From Alphaproteobacteria bacterium (GTDB taxonomy: Bacteria > Pseudomonadota > Alphaproteobacteria > JAVJVX01): a DNA stretch of 64,000 nucleotides. The translations under genes and the position numbers were made by a program. The stretch spans positions 372,001 to 436,000 of the forward strand of contig JAVJVX010000005.1 in assembly GCA_040220875.1 (NCBI GenBank). The letters are read 5' to 3'. Positions 29,282 to 38,505 of this stretch are shown here, piece after piece (position 1 is the stretch's first letter; the number at the start of each line of letters is the position of its first letter). Under the pieces are notes generated by a model. The model ran no database searches. It was given only the letters and a program-made list of their open reading frames with translations, and was not told where the DNA came from.

Positions 29282-30609
29282 TCTATCGCCTCTATCGCCT
29301 GGTCGCGGCACTGGGCTGGCCGATGGCCTGGCTGGTGCTGCAGGTGCGCGTGGCGCGCGGCAAGGAAGATCCGAGGCGACTGGCCGAGCGCTTCGGACGA
29401 ACGCGGGAGGCGCGGCCCACTGGCCGGCTGTTCTGGTTTCACGGCGCCAGCGTTGGCGAAAGCCTCTCCCTGCTGCCGCTGATCCGCGCCCTGCTCGAGC
29501 GCGATCCCGCGCTGAACATTCTGGTGACGACAGGCACCGTCACCTCAGCCGAGATTCTCAAAGCCCGGCTGCCGGCCCGCGCGCAACACCGCTTTGTGCC
29601 GGTGGACTGCCCGCAGGCCGTCGCCCGGTTCCTCGATCACTGGCGGCCCGATCTGGGCGTTTGGGTGGAGTCAGAATTCTGGCCGAACCTGATTCTCGGC
29701 GCGGAGCGGCGCGCCATTCCGCTTGCCCTGATCAATGCCCGACTGTCGGCCCGCTCCGCCCGGCGCTGGCGGCGCGCCGGGTTCGCCTTTCGTGCCCTCC
29801 TCGGGCGGTTCGACAAGATCTTCGCCCAGAGCGAGGAAGCGCTCGCGCGGCTCACCCGGCTGGGTGCCGGGCCGGCGCGTCATCTCGGCAATCTCAAATA
29901 CGCAGCCGATCCCTTGCCGGTGAAGGAAGCGTTGGTTCACGATAGCGCCGCGCGCCTCCGCGACCGGCCCGTCTGGATGGCGGCCAGCACCCATCCGGGC
30001 GAAGAGGAAATCGTCGCCGCCGCGCATCGCGAGATCGCGAAAGACCATCCAGCGCTCCTGACCGTCCTTGCCCCGCGCCATCCCAATCGGGGTGACTCCG
30101 TCGCCCGACTGCTGGAGCGTCGGGGCCTGAACTTCGCGCGGCGCAGCCGGGGCGAAATGCCGACCCAGGAGACGGATATCTGGCTGATCGATACAATCGG
30201 CGAGCTGGGCACGTTCTTTCGTCTCGCCCCGGTCGTGCTGGTAGGCGGGTCCCTCGTGCCCCATGGCGGGCACAATCTGCTGGAACCGGCCCAGTTCGGG
30301 GCGGCCATCCTGACCGGTCCGCATATGGAAAACTTCACCGAAATCATGGCCCGGCTCCGCGACGCCGACGCCGTGCGGCCGGTCCGTGCCGATGATCTGG
30401 CGGCAAGCGTATCGGCGCTTTTGCGCGCGCCCGAGGAGCGCGAGGCGCTGGCCCGGCGTGCCCGCGCGGCGGCGGCGGCGGAGCGCAAGATCGTCGATCT
30501 TCTGGTCGAGGAACTGCTGGAGCTCGACAAGGCCCGTCGGTCGGCGAGCGACGTCGCCGGGACCGAAGCGAGTGCAAAAAATCGCGAGGCGGGCGATGCG
30601 CGCGCCTGA
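29278..30609 (+). CDS. waaA: 3-deoxy-D-manno-octulosonic acid transferase
   Basis: Transfers Kdo from CMP-Kdo to the lipid A precursor at the inner membrane. The 443-aa GT-B enzyme starts MIYRLYRLVAALGWPMAW with an N-terminal membrane anchor, then WFHGASVGESLSLLPLIRALLERDP, the VESEFWPNLI loop, and in the C-terminal domain AASTHPGEEEIV and VGGSLVPHGGHNLLEPAQFG. ATG 29278 overlaps the DUF374 stop. The last 14 bases overlap lpxK. Confidence 0.95.
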   Translation: MIYRLYRLVAALGWPMAWLVLQVRVARGKEDPRRLAERFGRTREARPTGRLFWFHGASVGESLSLLPLIRALLERDPALNILVTTGTVTSAEILKARLPARAQHRFVPVDCPQAVARFLDHWRPDLGVWVESEFWPNLILGAERRAIPLALINARLSARSARRWRRAGFAFRALLGRFDKIFAQSEEALARLTRLGAGPARHLGNLKYAADPLPVKEALVHDSAARLRDRPVWMAASTHPGEEEIVAAAHREIAKDHPALLTVLAPRHPNRGDSVARLLERRGLNFARRSRGEMPTQETDIWLIDTIGELGTFFRLAPVVLVGGSLVPHGGHNLLEPAQFGAAILTGPHMENFTEIMARLRDADAVRPVRADDLAASVSALLRAPEEREALARRARAAAAAERKIVDLLVEELLELDKARRSASDVAGTEASAKNREAGDARA

Positions 30610-31606
30610 ATTCTGGCGCGGCGACCGGCGCGGAACGGGCGCAAGGCTGACGCGTCTCGCGCTCACCCCGGCAAGCTGGCTGTTTCAGGCCGGCGCCTGG
30701 CTCCGCCGCCGGGCGACCCGACCCTGCGTCGCGGGCGTGCCGGTGGTCTGCATCGGCAATCTCGTCGCCGGCGGGGCCGGCAAGACGCCGGCGGCGCTGG
30801 CGCTGGCGCGCGCCTTCGTGCGCGAGGATTTGCGCGTTCATTTTCTGGCGCGCGGCTATGGCGGGCGGGAGGCGGGGCCGATCCGGGTCGACCCCGAACG
30901 CCACGTTGCCGGCGAGGTGGGCGACGAGGCGCTGCTTCTGGCGCGTGTCGCGCCGACCTGGATCGCCCGCGACCGTAAGGCGGGGATCGCCGCGGCGGCC
31001 GAAAGCGGGCCTGATCTGGTCATCATGGATGACGGGTTCCAGAACCCGGCCGTCCGCCCGGACGCGAGTCTTCTCGTCTTCGATGGCGGGTATGGTCTCG
31101 GCAACAACCGTACCCTGCCGGCGGGGCCGCTGCGCGAATCGCTCGCCAGCGGACTCGCGCGGGCGGCGGCCGCCATGATCGTCGGCCCGGACGAGACCGG
31201 GCTGGCAGGCAGGCTGGGTGGGGTCCCCCTGTTCCAGGCCGAGATACGGCCCGACCCCGTAGCCGCCCACCGCCTTCAGGGACGACGGGTCGTCGCCATC
31301 GCCGGTATCGGGCGGCCCGAAAAATTCTTCGGTACGCTCGCCGGCCTTGGCGCGACGATCGTTGCCCGCCACGCCTTCGCCGATCATCACCCGTTCGACG
31401 CCCGGACGCTCGATCGCATTCTGGCCGAGGCACAAAGCCTTGACGCCACGATCGTGACAACGGAAAAAGACGCCGCGCGCCTGCCGACGGCCTATCGCGC
31501 CCGGATCGAAACCCTGCCCGTAACGCTCGAGATCCGGGACCTGGCCCGACTGCTGGCGCTGATCCGAACGAAAATCGGCATGCCCGGCAACGGCCGGCCG
31601 GCCTGA
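30596..31606 (+). CDS. lpxK: Tetraacyldisaccharide 4'-kinase
   Basis: Phosphorylates the 4' position of the tetraacyl disaccharide 1-phosphate to give lipid IVA. The 336-aa protein begins MRAPEFWRGD, has an N-terminal membrane-associated stretch, and the P-loop GNLVAGGAGKTP used for ATP. The FLARGYGGRE and DLVIMDDGFQNPAVRPD segments (the DDGFQ is diagnostic) and VTTEKDAARLP near the end all match LpxK. It overlaps waaA by 14 bases; lpxL follows after 26 bases. Confidence 0.96.
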   Translation: MRAPEFWRGDRRGTGARLTRLALTPASWLFQAGAWLRRRATRPCVAGVPVVCIGNLVAGGAGKTPAALALARAFVREDLRVHFLARGYGGREAGPIRVDPERHVAGEVGDEALLLARVAPTWIARDRKAGIAAAAESGPDLVIMDDGFQNPAVRPDASLLVFDGGYGLGNNRTLPAGPLRESLASGLARAAAAMIVGPDETGLAGRLGGVPLFQAEIRPDPVAAHRLQGRRVVAIAGIGRPEKFFGTLAGLGATIVARHAFADHHPFDARTLDRILAEAQSLDATIVTTEKDAARLPTAYRARIETLPVTLEIRDLARLLALIRTKIGMPGNGRPA

Positions 31607-31632
31607 GCGCAGGCCCTGGGATAAGGCAGACC

Positions 31633-32535
31633 ATGGTTCACGATGGATGGCGGGCCCGGGTAAATCGTTGGATTTACTGGCCGATTGAAGCCGCGCTTCT
31701 GTTCCTCATCTTCGGCCTGTTTCGCCTGGTGCCGATCGATCCGGCCTCGGCCGCCGGCGGCGCCATCGCGCGGACTATCGGCCCCCGCCTCAGGATCAGC
31801 CGCCGCGCCCGGAAAAACCTGCGCGCCGCCTTTCCGGAAAAGGACGACGCCGAAATCAACCGCATCGTCCGCGGCATGTGGGAAAATTTCGGCCGCGTCT
31901 TCGCCGAATATCCCCATCTCGCGAACCTGGATCTCTATAACGGCGACCGGGTCGAAGTCATCGGCGCCGAGAATATCGACCTGCTGCGCGACGATGGCGC
32001 GCCCGGCATCTTCTTTTCCGCCCATCTCGGCAACTGGGAAGTGTGTTCCCTGTCGGCCGCACAGCGCGGCTGCGAGATCACCCAGATCTATCGCCCGGTC
32101 AACAACCGGATCGCCGACCACCTGCTGCGCTACGCCCGGCGCACGGCGACGAAGACCATGCTGCCCAAGGGCCGCCAGGCGGCCCGCGGCGCGCTCGAAC
32201 TGCTGCGCGGTGGCGGCCATCTGGCCCTCCTGGTGGACCAGAAGATGAACGAGGGCCTGCCCATCCCGTTTTTCGGGCGCGATGCCATGACGGCGCCGGC
32301 CCTGGCGGCGCTGGCGCTCAAATTTCGCTGCCCCGTGATCCCGGCGCGCTGCGAGCGGCTCAAGGGCGCGCGGTTTCGCATGTGGCTCTACCCGCCGATG
32401 GCGCTGCCCGATACCGGCGATACCCAGGCTGATGTGGTGGAGACCATGACCCGCGTGAACCGGATCATCGAGGGCTGGATCCGCGATCATCCCGAGCAAT
32501 GGCTCTGGCTGCACCGGCGCTGGCCGGACAGCTAG
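31633..32535 (+). CDS. lpxL: Lipid A biosynthesis acyltransferase (LpxL/HtrB family)
   Basis: Adds a secondary acyl chain to Kdo-lipid IVA from acyl-ACP. The 300-aa protein has a single N-terminal membrane helix (WPIEAALLFLIFGLFRLVP), RARKNLRAAFPEKDDAEINRIVRGMWENFG, the HX4E catalytic site in SAHLGNWE (His near residue 131), and LLVDQKMNEGLPIPFFGRDAMTAPALAALA. Whether it uses the first (LpxL) or second (LpxM) position is not decided. It is the last gene of the msbA-DUF374-waaA-lpxK-lpxL operon. Confidence 0.93.
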   Translation: MVHDGWRARVNRWIYWPIEAALLFLIFGLFRLVPIDPASAAGGAIARTIGPRLRISRRARKNLRAAFPEKDDAEINRIVRGMWENFGRVFAEYPHLANLDLYNGDRVEVIGAENIDLLRDDGAPGIFFSAHLGNWEVCSLSAAQRGCEITQIYRPVNNRIADHLLRYARRTATKTMLPKGRQAARGALELLRGGGHLALLVDQKMNEGLPIPFFGRDAMTAPALAALALKFRCPVIPARCERLKGARFRMWLYPPMALPDTGDTQADVVETMTRVNRIIEGWIRDHPEQWLWLHRRWPDS

Positions 32536-32549
32536 GCCCCGACCCGCGC

Positions 32550-33434
32550 TCAGGAGGGCGGCGGATCGTCCGGGCGGCCCGGCGTGACAAGGGCCGGATC
32601 GAGCGGCGTATCGAACAGGTTCATCCGCCAGTCGAGATGCGCGCCGGTGGCTCGGCCCGTCGCGCCGACCGTGCCGATCAGCGTGCCCCGGGCGGCAATG
32701 GCGCCTTCCACCACCAGCACGTCCTGGAGATGGGAGTAGACCGTGGTCAGTCCGTGGCCGTGATCCAGAATGACCGTACCGCCGGTGAAGAACATGTCCT
32801 TGTGCGCGACCGCAACCGTGCCGGCAGCGGGCGCCCGCACCGGCGTGCCCGCCGGGGCGGCGATGTCGATGCCCCAATGGGGCCGGCGAGGCTGGCCGTT
32901 CAGGATGCGCCGGCTGCCGTAGACGCCGGTGACGGGCCCTTCGGCCGGCCAGATAAAGGCCTTGTCGAAAAATTCCGCCGGGCTGAACCGGGCCTTCGCC
33001 GCCTTGATGAGGGCGCCCTCTTCCCGGATACGCGCCATATCCGCCGCGCTCGGCGAAACCTTGCGGGGCGGTAGCCCGTCGATCCGCTGAACATCGTAGT
33101 CGCGCGGCGCGATCCGAAGCGCGGTCCGCGTTTCCGTGCCGTCGGGTGCGACCACGACGAGGGTCGCGGATTGGCCGGCGTCCGGGGCTATGCCCAGCAA
33201 CAGCGCACCCGAAGGCCCGACTGCGACCGCACCCGCATCGAAACGCGCTGTCGACCCGGCCGGCACCCGCCCCGTCATGAGCCCGCCCGGCCGGGCGGGG
33301 CCCTCGAGCGCGACCGACGGCGCTTCCGCCCGAGCGGATGGGGAGGCCGCGATGATGACGGCGAGCCCCAGCATCAGACTGAAAATCCTGCGACCGGCCA
33401 TCATCGTCCGATTCCGTTCGAGCGCGCGTTTCAT
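32550..33434 (-). CDS. M23 family (LytM-type) metallopeptidase, secreted
   Basis: A 294-aa probable periplasmic peptidoglycan endopeptidase or divisome-type LytM factor. A signal peptide is clear (IFSLMLGLAVIIAASPSARA). The C-terminal M23 domain has HWGIDIAAPAGTPVRAPAAGTV and ILDHGHGLTTVYSHLQD, holding the HxxxD and HxH zinc ligands, so it looks catalytically competent. The ATG at 33434 overlaps the xseA stop as TGATG, so it is coupled to xseA. Convergent with lpxL, 14 bases away. Confidence 0.9.
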   Translation of the reverse strand: MKRALERNRTMMAGRRIFSLMLGLAVIIAASPSARAEAPSVALEGPARPGGLMTGRVPAGSTARFDAGAVAVGPSGALLLGIAPDAGQSATLVVVAPDGTETRTALRIAPRDYDVQRIDGLPPRKVSPSAADMARIREEGALIKAAKARFSPAEFFDKAFIWPAEGPVTGVYGSRRILNGQPRRPHWGIDIAAPAGTPVRAPAAGTVAVAHKDMFFTGGTVILDHGHGLTTVYSHLQDVLVVEGAIAARGTLIGTVGATGRATGAHLDWRMNLFDTPLDPALVTPGRPDDPPPS

Positions 33435-34975
33435 CACAAGAGATCTCCCTGCCGGTCGTCGGGCCCCCGCTTTGCCGGCACCGCCCGCTTTCCCTTTGCC
33501 TTCGCGGCCGTGTTACGGCCGCCGGCGGATTTTCCCGACTCGACCGCGTTCGTCACTGTCGCCGCCGCACGCCCGTCGTGAAACTCGATGATGACGCGCG
33601 GGTCCGTCGCCGCCGCCTTGAGGAGCGCCGCGCGCGCCGTTATCGGGTGGTCGGCCGGATCGCGCACCACGGCATACCCCCGGCGGAGCACATCCTCGTA
33701 GGAATAGCTCGTAAGCAGCTGGGCGAGGCTGGCGACCTCCCGCCTGCGCTCGGCCACGAAGCGCCTTCCGGTCCTGGCAAGCGCGTCGCCAAGCCGGGCG
33801 ACCTCGCGCCGCTGGCGCCGGATGTCCTGGTTGAGCATCGCGGGACGGAGGCGGGCCGTTCGGTGCCGAAGGGCCGCCTCCCGGTCGCGGAGGAGGCGCT
33901 GCAAGGCACCCGTCGGGTCGCCGGCCCCGGACAGACGATGCGCCTTCTCGCGCAGGAGTGCCCGCAGGCTGAAACTGAGGCGGTCGCCCGTCTCATCGAG
34001 GCGGCGCATGGCATCCTCGAGCAAGCTCCGGGGATCCGGCAGGCCGCGCGCGAGGCCCTCCAGGCGGGTCCGGCGATAATCGATGACCCGGCGCACGGCC
34101 CCGTCGAGGCGCGCGGATTTCTGGGCCACCTCCTCGATCAACTGGTGCCGCACCGGAACCGCCATCTCGGCCGCCGCCGTTGGTGTCGGCGCGCGCCGGT
34201 CTGAAGCGAAATCGATCAGCGTCGTATCGGTTTCATGCCCGACGGCGGAAATCAGCGGCAGATCGGACTCGGCCGCGGCGCGCACGACAATCTCCTCGTT
34301 GAACGCCATGAGGTCTTCGAGACTGCCGCCGCCCCGGGCGACGATCAGCACGTCGGGGCGCGGCACCGGCCCGCCCGGCCGGAGTGCGTTGAACCCCCGG
34401 ATGGCCTCGGCCACCTGTCCCGCGGCCGCCTCGCCCTGTACCGCAGCGGGCCAGATCAGCACATGAACCGGAAAGCGGTCGCTCAGCCGGTGGAGAATAT
34501 CGCGGATGACCGCTCCCGTGGGCGAGGTGACGACGCCGATGACCCGGGGCAGAAACGGCAGCGGCTTTTTCTTCGCCTCGTCGAAAAGCCCCTCGGCCGC
34601 GAGCTTGCGGCGGCGGTCCTCGATCAGCTTGAGGAGCGCACCCTCGCCCGCGAGTTCCACGCTTTCCACCACGATCTGGTAGCGCGAGCGCGCGGCAAAG
34701 GTAGTCACCCGCCCGGCGCAGATGACCTCCATCCCGTCTTCCAGCGCGAGCCGCAGCCGGCCGGCCGTTCCGCGCCACATGACCCCGTCGATCACCGCGC
34801 TCTCGTCCTTGAGTGCGAAATAGACATGGCCCGAGCCGGCCCGCTTGAGACCGGAAATCTCGCCCCGCACACGCACCGTGCCGAACTCGCCCTCGATCAC
34901 GCGCTTGAGCGCGCCCGAGAGCTCGGAGACGGTGTATTCACCCTGGTTATGGCCGGGCCCGGTTTTTTCCGCCAT
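33434..34975 (-). CDS. xseA: Exodeoxyribonuclease VII large subunit
   Basis: Catalytic subunit of exonuclease VII, which degrades single-stranded DNA from both ends. The 513-aa protein has an N-terminal OB fold (YTVSELSGALKRVIEGEFGTVRVRGEISGLKRAGSGH), the catalytic core with PLPFLPRVIGVVTSPTGAVIRDI and DVLIVARGGGSLEDLMAFNEE, ISAVGHETDTTLIDFASDRRAPTPTAAAE, then a long coiled-coil tail rich in Arg and Leu. The small subunit xseB is not in the window. It is divergent from purD. Confidence 0.96.
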   Translation of the reverse strand: MAEKTGPGHNQGEYTVSELSGALKRVIEGEFGTVRVRGEISGLKRAGSGHVYFALKDESAVIDGVMWRGTAGRLRLALEDGMEVICAGRVTTFAARSRYQIVVESVELAGEGALLKLIEDRRRKLAAEGLFDEAKKKPLPFLPRVIGVVTSPTGAVIRDILHRLSDRFPVHVLIWPAAVQGEAAAGQVAEAIRGFNALRPGGPVPRPDVLIVARGGGSLEDLMAFNEEIVVRAAAESDLPLISAVGHETDTTLIDFASDRRAPTPTAAAEMAVPVRHQLIEEVAQKSARLDGAVRRVIDYRRTRLEGLARGLPDPRSLLEDAMRRLDETGDRLSFSLRALLREKAHRLSGAGDPTGALQRLLRDREAALRHRTARLRPAMLNQDIRRQRREVARLGDALARTGRRFVAERRREVASLAQLLTSYSYEDVLRRGYAVVRDPADHPITARAALLKAAATDPRVIIEFHDGRAAATVTNAVESGKSAGGRNTAAKAKGKRAVPAKRGPDDRQGDLL

Positions 34976-35094
34976 GGCTTTCCTTGTGCTAGAAGACGGA
35001 TGGCCATCCTATCAGGTGAAACCGCAAGGGGCGATACGGGCCCGCGCGCATCGGATCCGCGATGAGTGAAAATGCGAAGAGGGGGACGGAAAGG

Positions 35095-36393
35095 ATGAAA
35101 ATCCTCGTGGTCGGCAGCGGCGGACGGGAACATGCGCTCTGCTGGGCGCTCAGCGCCTCGCCCTTGTGCGAGGCGATCATTGCGGCGCCCGGCAATGCCG
35201 GGATCGCAGAGATCGCCGAGTGCGTCGCGGTTGCCGCCGATGATGTGGAGGGACTGGTCGCGCTTGCCCGCGACCGGGCGATCGATCTCGTCGTCATCGG
35301 CCCCGAGGCGCCCCTCGTCCTCGGCCTGGCAGACGCGCTGCGCGAGGAAGGCATCCGCGCCTTCGGCCCCAGCGCCCGGGCCGCGCGCCTCGAAGGGTCC
35401 AAGGGGTTCATGAAGGATCTCGCCAACAAATACGGCATTCCCACCGCCGCTTATGGCCGGTTTCACGACGCCGAGGCCGCAATCCGCTTCATCCGCGAAA
35501 AAGGGGCTCCCATCGTCGTCAAGGCCGACGGGCTGGCGGCCGGCAAGGGCGTGATCCTGGCCGATAGCGAGGCGGAGGCGATCGAGGCGGTGCGGGAAAT
35601 GATGGCGGGCGACCGGTTCGGCGAGGCCGGCCGGGAAGTGGTGATCGAGGAGCGCCTCCGGGGTGAGGAAGTCAGCTTCTTTGCCCTGGTGGATGGAGAG
35701 ACTGCGCTGCCGCTGGCCTCGGCCCAGGACCACAAGGCGGTGGGCGAAGGCGATACGGGGCCGAACACGGGCGGAATGGGCGCCTATTCGCCGGCGCCGA
35801 TCATGACCGATGCGCTGGCCGAGGAGGTCATGGCGACGATCATCACCCCCACGGTCGCGGCCATGAAGGCGGAAGGCTGCCCGTTCGAGGGCGTGCTGTT
35901 CGCCGGCCTCATGGTGGACGAAAACGGCCCGAAGCTTCTCGAATTCAACGTGCGCTTTGGCGATCCCGAATGCCAGGCGCTGATGATGCGTCTCAGATCC
36001 GATCTCCTGACCGCGCTGGTCGCGGCGACCGATGGCGAGCTGGCCGATTTCGATATGCGCTGGGACCCTCGGACGGCGCTGTGCGTCGTCATGGCGGCCA
36101 GGGGCTATCCCGGCAGCTATGAACGCAACACCGAAATCCGGAATCTCGCCGCCGCCCAGGACGACGACGTGGTGGTGTTTCACGCCGGCACGTCGCGCCG
36201 GGACGGCCGGCTGGTGGCGACGGGCGGGCGCGTGCTGGGCGTGACGGCACGCGGACAGAATGCGCGCGAGGCGCAGGTGCGGGCCTATGCGGCGGTCGAC
36301 CGGATCGACTGGCCGGGCGGTTTCTGCCGCCGCGATATCGGCTGGCGGGCGGTGGAACGGACGGGCGCGGACGAGCGGGCGGACAGCACCTAG
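35095..36393 (+). CDS. purD: Phosphoribosylamine-glycine ligase
   Basis: ATP-grasp ligase that joins glycine to phosphoribosylamine in purine synthesis. The 432-aa protein starts MKILVVGSGGREHALCWAL; ATG 35095 follows GGAAAGG. GPEAPLVLGLADALREEGI, VVKADGLAAGKGV, QDHKAVGEGDTGPNTGGMGAYSPAP and FNVRFGDPECQALMMRL are the standard GARS motifs. A longer frame from 35062 would add 11 residues. It is divergent from xseA with 119 bases between. Confidence 0.97.
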   Translation: MKILVVGSGGREHALCWALSASPLCEAIIAAPGNAGIAEIAECVAVAADDVEGLVALARDRAIDLVVIGPEAPLVLGLADALREEGIRAFGPSARAARLEGSKGFMKDLANKYGIPTAAYGRFHDAEAAIRFIREKGAPIVVKADGLAAGKGVILADSEAEAIEAVREMMAGDRFGEAGREVVIEERLRGEEVSFFALVDGETALPLASAQDHKAVGEGDTGPNTGGMGAYSPAPIMTDALAEEVMATIITPTVAAMKAEGCPFEGVLFAGLMVDENGPKLLEFNVRFGDPECQALMMRLRSDLLTALVAATDGELADFDMRWDPRTALCVVMAARGYPGSYERNTEIRNLAAAQDDDVVVFHAGTSRRDGRLVATGGRVLGVTARGQNAREAQVRAYAAVDRIDWPGGFCRRDIGWRAVERTGADERADST

Positions 36394-36420
36394 CCCCGGG
36401 CAGGGCCGGCCGGGCTGCCA

Positions 36421-36918
36421 TCAGCGCCGGGGTTTGAAGAAATCCTGAAGCAGCGCGGCGGCGGCGGTTTCGCGCACGCCGCCGATGATCTCGGGCGCAT
36501 GGTGGCAGCTCGTGCTGTCGAAAATGCGGGGGCCATGCTCCACCCCGCCGCCCTTCGGGTCATAGGCGCCGAACACCAGGCGGCGTATCCGCGCAAAGGA
36601 GATCGCCTGCGCGCACATGGGGCACGGCTCCAGCGTAACGTAAAGATCGGCATCGGGCAGGCGCGGGCTGCCCCCGTGCAGGGCTGCCTCGCGCAGGGCC
36701 AGGATTTCTGCATGGGCCGTCGGATCGGTCTGGGTCTCGGTCAGGTTATGGGCACGGGCGAGGATACGGCCCGACCGCCCATCGACGATGACGCAGCCCA
36801 CCGGCACCTCCCCCCGCGCCGATGCCTGGCGGGCCAGATCGAGCGCCAAATCCATGGGCGCGCCCGCGTCATTGGCCGGCGATTGCAATGGATAAGACGG
36901 GGGCTCCGGCGTATTCAT
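36421..36918 (-). CDS. tadA: tRNA-specific adenosine deaminase
   Basis: Deaminates the wobble adenosine of tRNA-Arg(ACG) to inosine. The 165-aa protein has the zinc site H69-A-E71 (TAHAEILALREA) and P98-C99-P-M-C102. It has an unusual polar N-terminal extension of about 21 residues before MDLALDLARQASARGEVPVG, where most homologues begin; an internal in-frame ATG at residue 22 could be the true start. It is convergent with purD and divergent from the C26 hydrolase. Confidence 0.94.
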   Translation of the reverse strand: MNTPEPPSYPLQSPANDAGAPMDLALDLARQASARGEVPVGCVIVDGRSGRILARAHNLTETQTDPTAHAEILALREAALHGGSPRLPDADLYVTLEPCPMCAQAISFARIRRLVFGAYDPKGGGVEHGPRIFDSTSCHHAPEIIGGVRETAAAALLQDFFKPRR

Positions 36919-36991
36919 GACCGGACGGTCGCCCAGGACGCTTGAGGCGTCAAGCGGCCTTGCCTAGGTTACGCGCCATGAGTGGAACCCC

Positions 36992-37732
36992 ATGACATCA
37001 GCTCCGACAATGTCCGGCACGCGCCGCCCCGTGATCGGGGTGACGGTGGATTCCGAAGCCCCCGGGGGATATTCGAAATTTCCGTGGTATGCGCTGCGCG
37101 AGAATTATGCCGGCGTCATCGCCCGCGCGGGTGGCCTTGCGATGCTGCTGCCGCATGAACCCGACCTCACGGACCATTACCTCGACCGGCTCGACGGGCT
37201 CGTGATCACGGGCGGAAATTTCGACGTCGACCCGGCGCTTTTCGGGGCAGCCGAAAAACATGCGAGCGTCACCACCAAGGACCGGCGCACCGCCTTCGAG
37301 ATGGCGGTGACTGAGGGCGCGCTCGCCCGGGACCTGCCGGTGCTGGGCATTTGCGGCGGCCAGCAATTGCTGGCGGTAGCGCTGGGCGGCACGCTGATCC
37401 AGCACATCCCGGACGAAGTCGAGGGCGCGCTCGCCCACGAGCAGCCCAACCCGCGCGACGAAGCGGGACACGAGGTCACGGTCCGGCCGGACACGTTGCT
37501 TTACGAGATCGTCGGAACCGATACGCTCATGGTAAACAGCGCCCATCACCAGGCGGTCAGGACGGTGCCCGGTCCTGTCGTGGTCAACGCGACGGCGGCG
37601 GACGGCGTGATCGAGGGGATCGAGAACCCGCGCTATCGCTTCTGTCTCGGTGTCCAGTGGCATCCCGAATTCGAGATTTCACCGGGTGACCGGCGGCTGT
37701 TCGAGGCCTTTCTCGAGGCCGCCCGCAAATGA
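36992..37732 (+). CDS. Gamma-glutamyl-gamma-aminobutyrate hydrolase family protein (peptidase C26)
   Basis: A 246-aa class-I amidotransferase-fold hydrolase of the PuuD type. The nucleophile is C121 in GICGGQQLLAVALGG, and the His-Glu pair is H224/E226 in GVQWHPEFE. DGLVITGGNFDVDPALFG is also typical. PuuD releases GABA from gamma-glutamyl-GABA in putrescine catabolism, but no polyamine genes lie nearby, so the substrate is uncertain. The stop overlaps the pseudouridine synthase start (ATGA). Confidence 0.9.
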   Translation: MTSAPTMSGTRRPVIGVTVDSEAPGGYSKFPWYALRENYAGVIARAGGLAMLLPHEPDLTDHYLDRLDGLVITGGNFDVDPALFGAAEKHASVTTKDRRTAFEMAVTEGALARDLPVLGICGGQQLLAVALGGTLIQHIPDEVEGALAHEQPNPRDEAGHEVTVRPDTLLYEIVGTDTLMVNSAHHQAVRTVPGPVVVNATAADGVIEGIENPRYRFCLGVQWHPEFEISPGDRRLFEAFLEAARK

Positions 37733-38505
37733 CGGCGAAGCCCGATGGCGGAACGGCTGGCGAGCGCATCGCCAAGGTCATCGCCCGGCGAAGCCCCTAT
37801 TCGCGGCGCGACGCGGAAAGGCTGATCGCCGACGGTCGCGTCACCCTGGCGGGCCAGCCCGTCAGCCAGCCGGCCCGCAACGTGCCCCCCGATGCCGCGA
37901 TCGAAATCGACGGCGAAAGCCTGGCCGGGGCCGCGCCCATCCGCCTCTTTCGCTATTACAAGCCGGTCGGCCATGTCACGACCCATCGCGATCCCGAGGG
38001 CCGGCCCACGGTTTTCGACCACCTGCCGCCGACCCTCAAGGACGAGGTGGCGCGCCTCGTGAGCGTCGGGCGCCTCGACATCAACTCGGAAGGATTGTTG
38101 CTGCTGACCAATGACGGCGGCCTCGCCCGCCATCTCGAATTGCCGGCCACGGGCTGGCGACGACGCTACCGCGTGCGGGTGCACGGCCGGCCCGATCCCG
38201 ACGGGTTGGCCAGGCTGGCCGGGGGCGTCACCATCGAGGGCGTGAGCTACGGGCCGATCGAGGCGCGGTTGGAGCAGCGAACCGGCGCCAATGCCTGGCT
38301 GACCGTCAGCCTGCGCGAGGGCAAGAACCGCGAGGTTCGCCGCGTGATGGCCCATCTCGGGCTCGAGGTGAACCGGCTGATCCGCATCGCCTATGGCCCG
38401 TTCCAGATCGGTCGGCTCAAGCCGGGCGACGCGGCAGAAGTGCCTGCCAAGGTGCTGCGGGAGCAACTGGGCGGGGTTCTCAAGGAATTGGGCCGATCGG
38501 GATGA
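37729..38505 (+). CDS. RsuA/RluB-family rRNA pseudouridine synthase
   Basis: Isomerises uridine to pseudouridine in rRNA. The 258-aa protein has an N-terminal S4 RNA-binding domain (RIAKVIARRSPYSRRDAERLIADGRVTLAG) and a catalytic domain with the active-site D117 in SVGRLDINSEGLLLLTNDG, plus YRVRVHG and REGKNREVRRVMAHLGLEVNRLIRIAYGPF. RluB/RluE/RluF/RsuA specificity cannot be told apart by eye; RluB is the commonest in this context. Both ends overlap neighbours as ATGA. Confidence 0.92.
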   Translation: MTAKPDGGTAGERIAKVIARRSPYSRRDAERLIADGRVTLAGQPVSQPARNVPPDAAIEIDGESLAGAAPIRLFRYYKPVGHVTTHRDPEGRPTVFDHLPPTLKDEVARLVSVGRLDINSEGLLLLTNDGGLARHLELPATGWRRRYRVRVHGRPDPDGLARLAGGVTIEGVSYGPIEARLEQRTGANAWLTVSLREGKNREVRRVMAHLGLEVNRLIRIAYGPFQIGRLKPGDAAEVPAKVLREQLGGVLKELGRSG

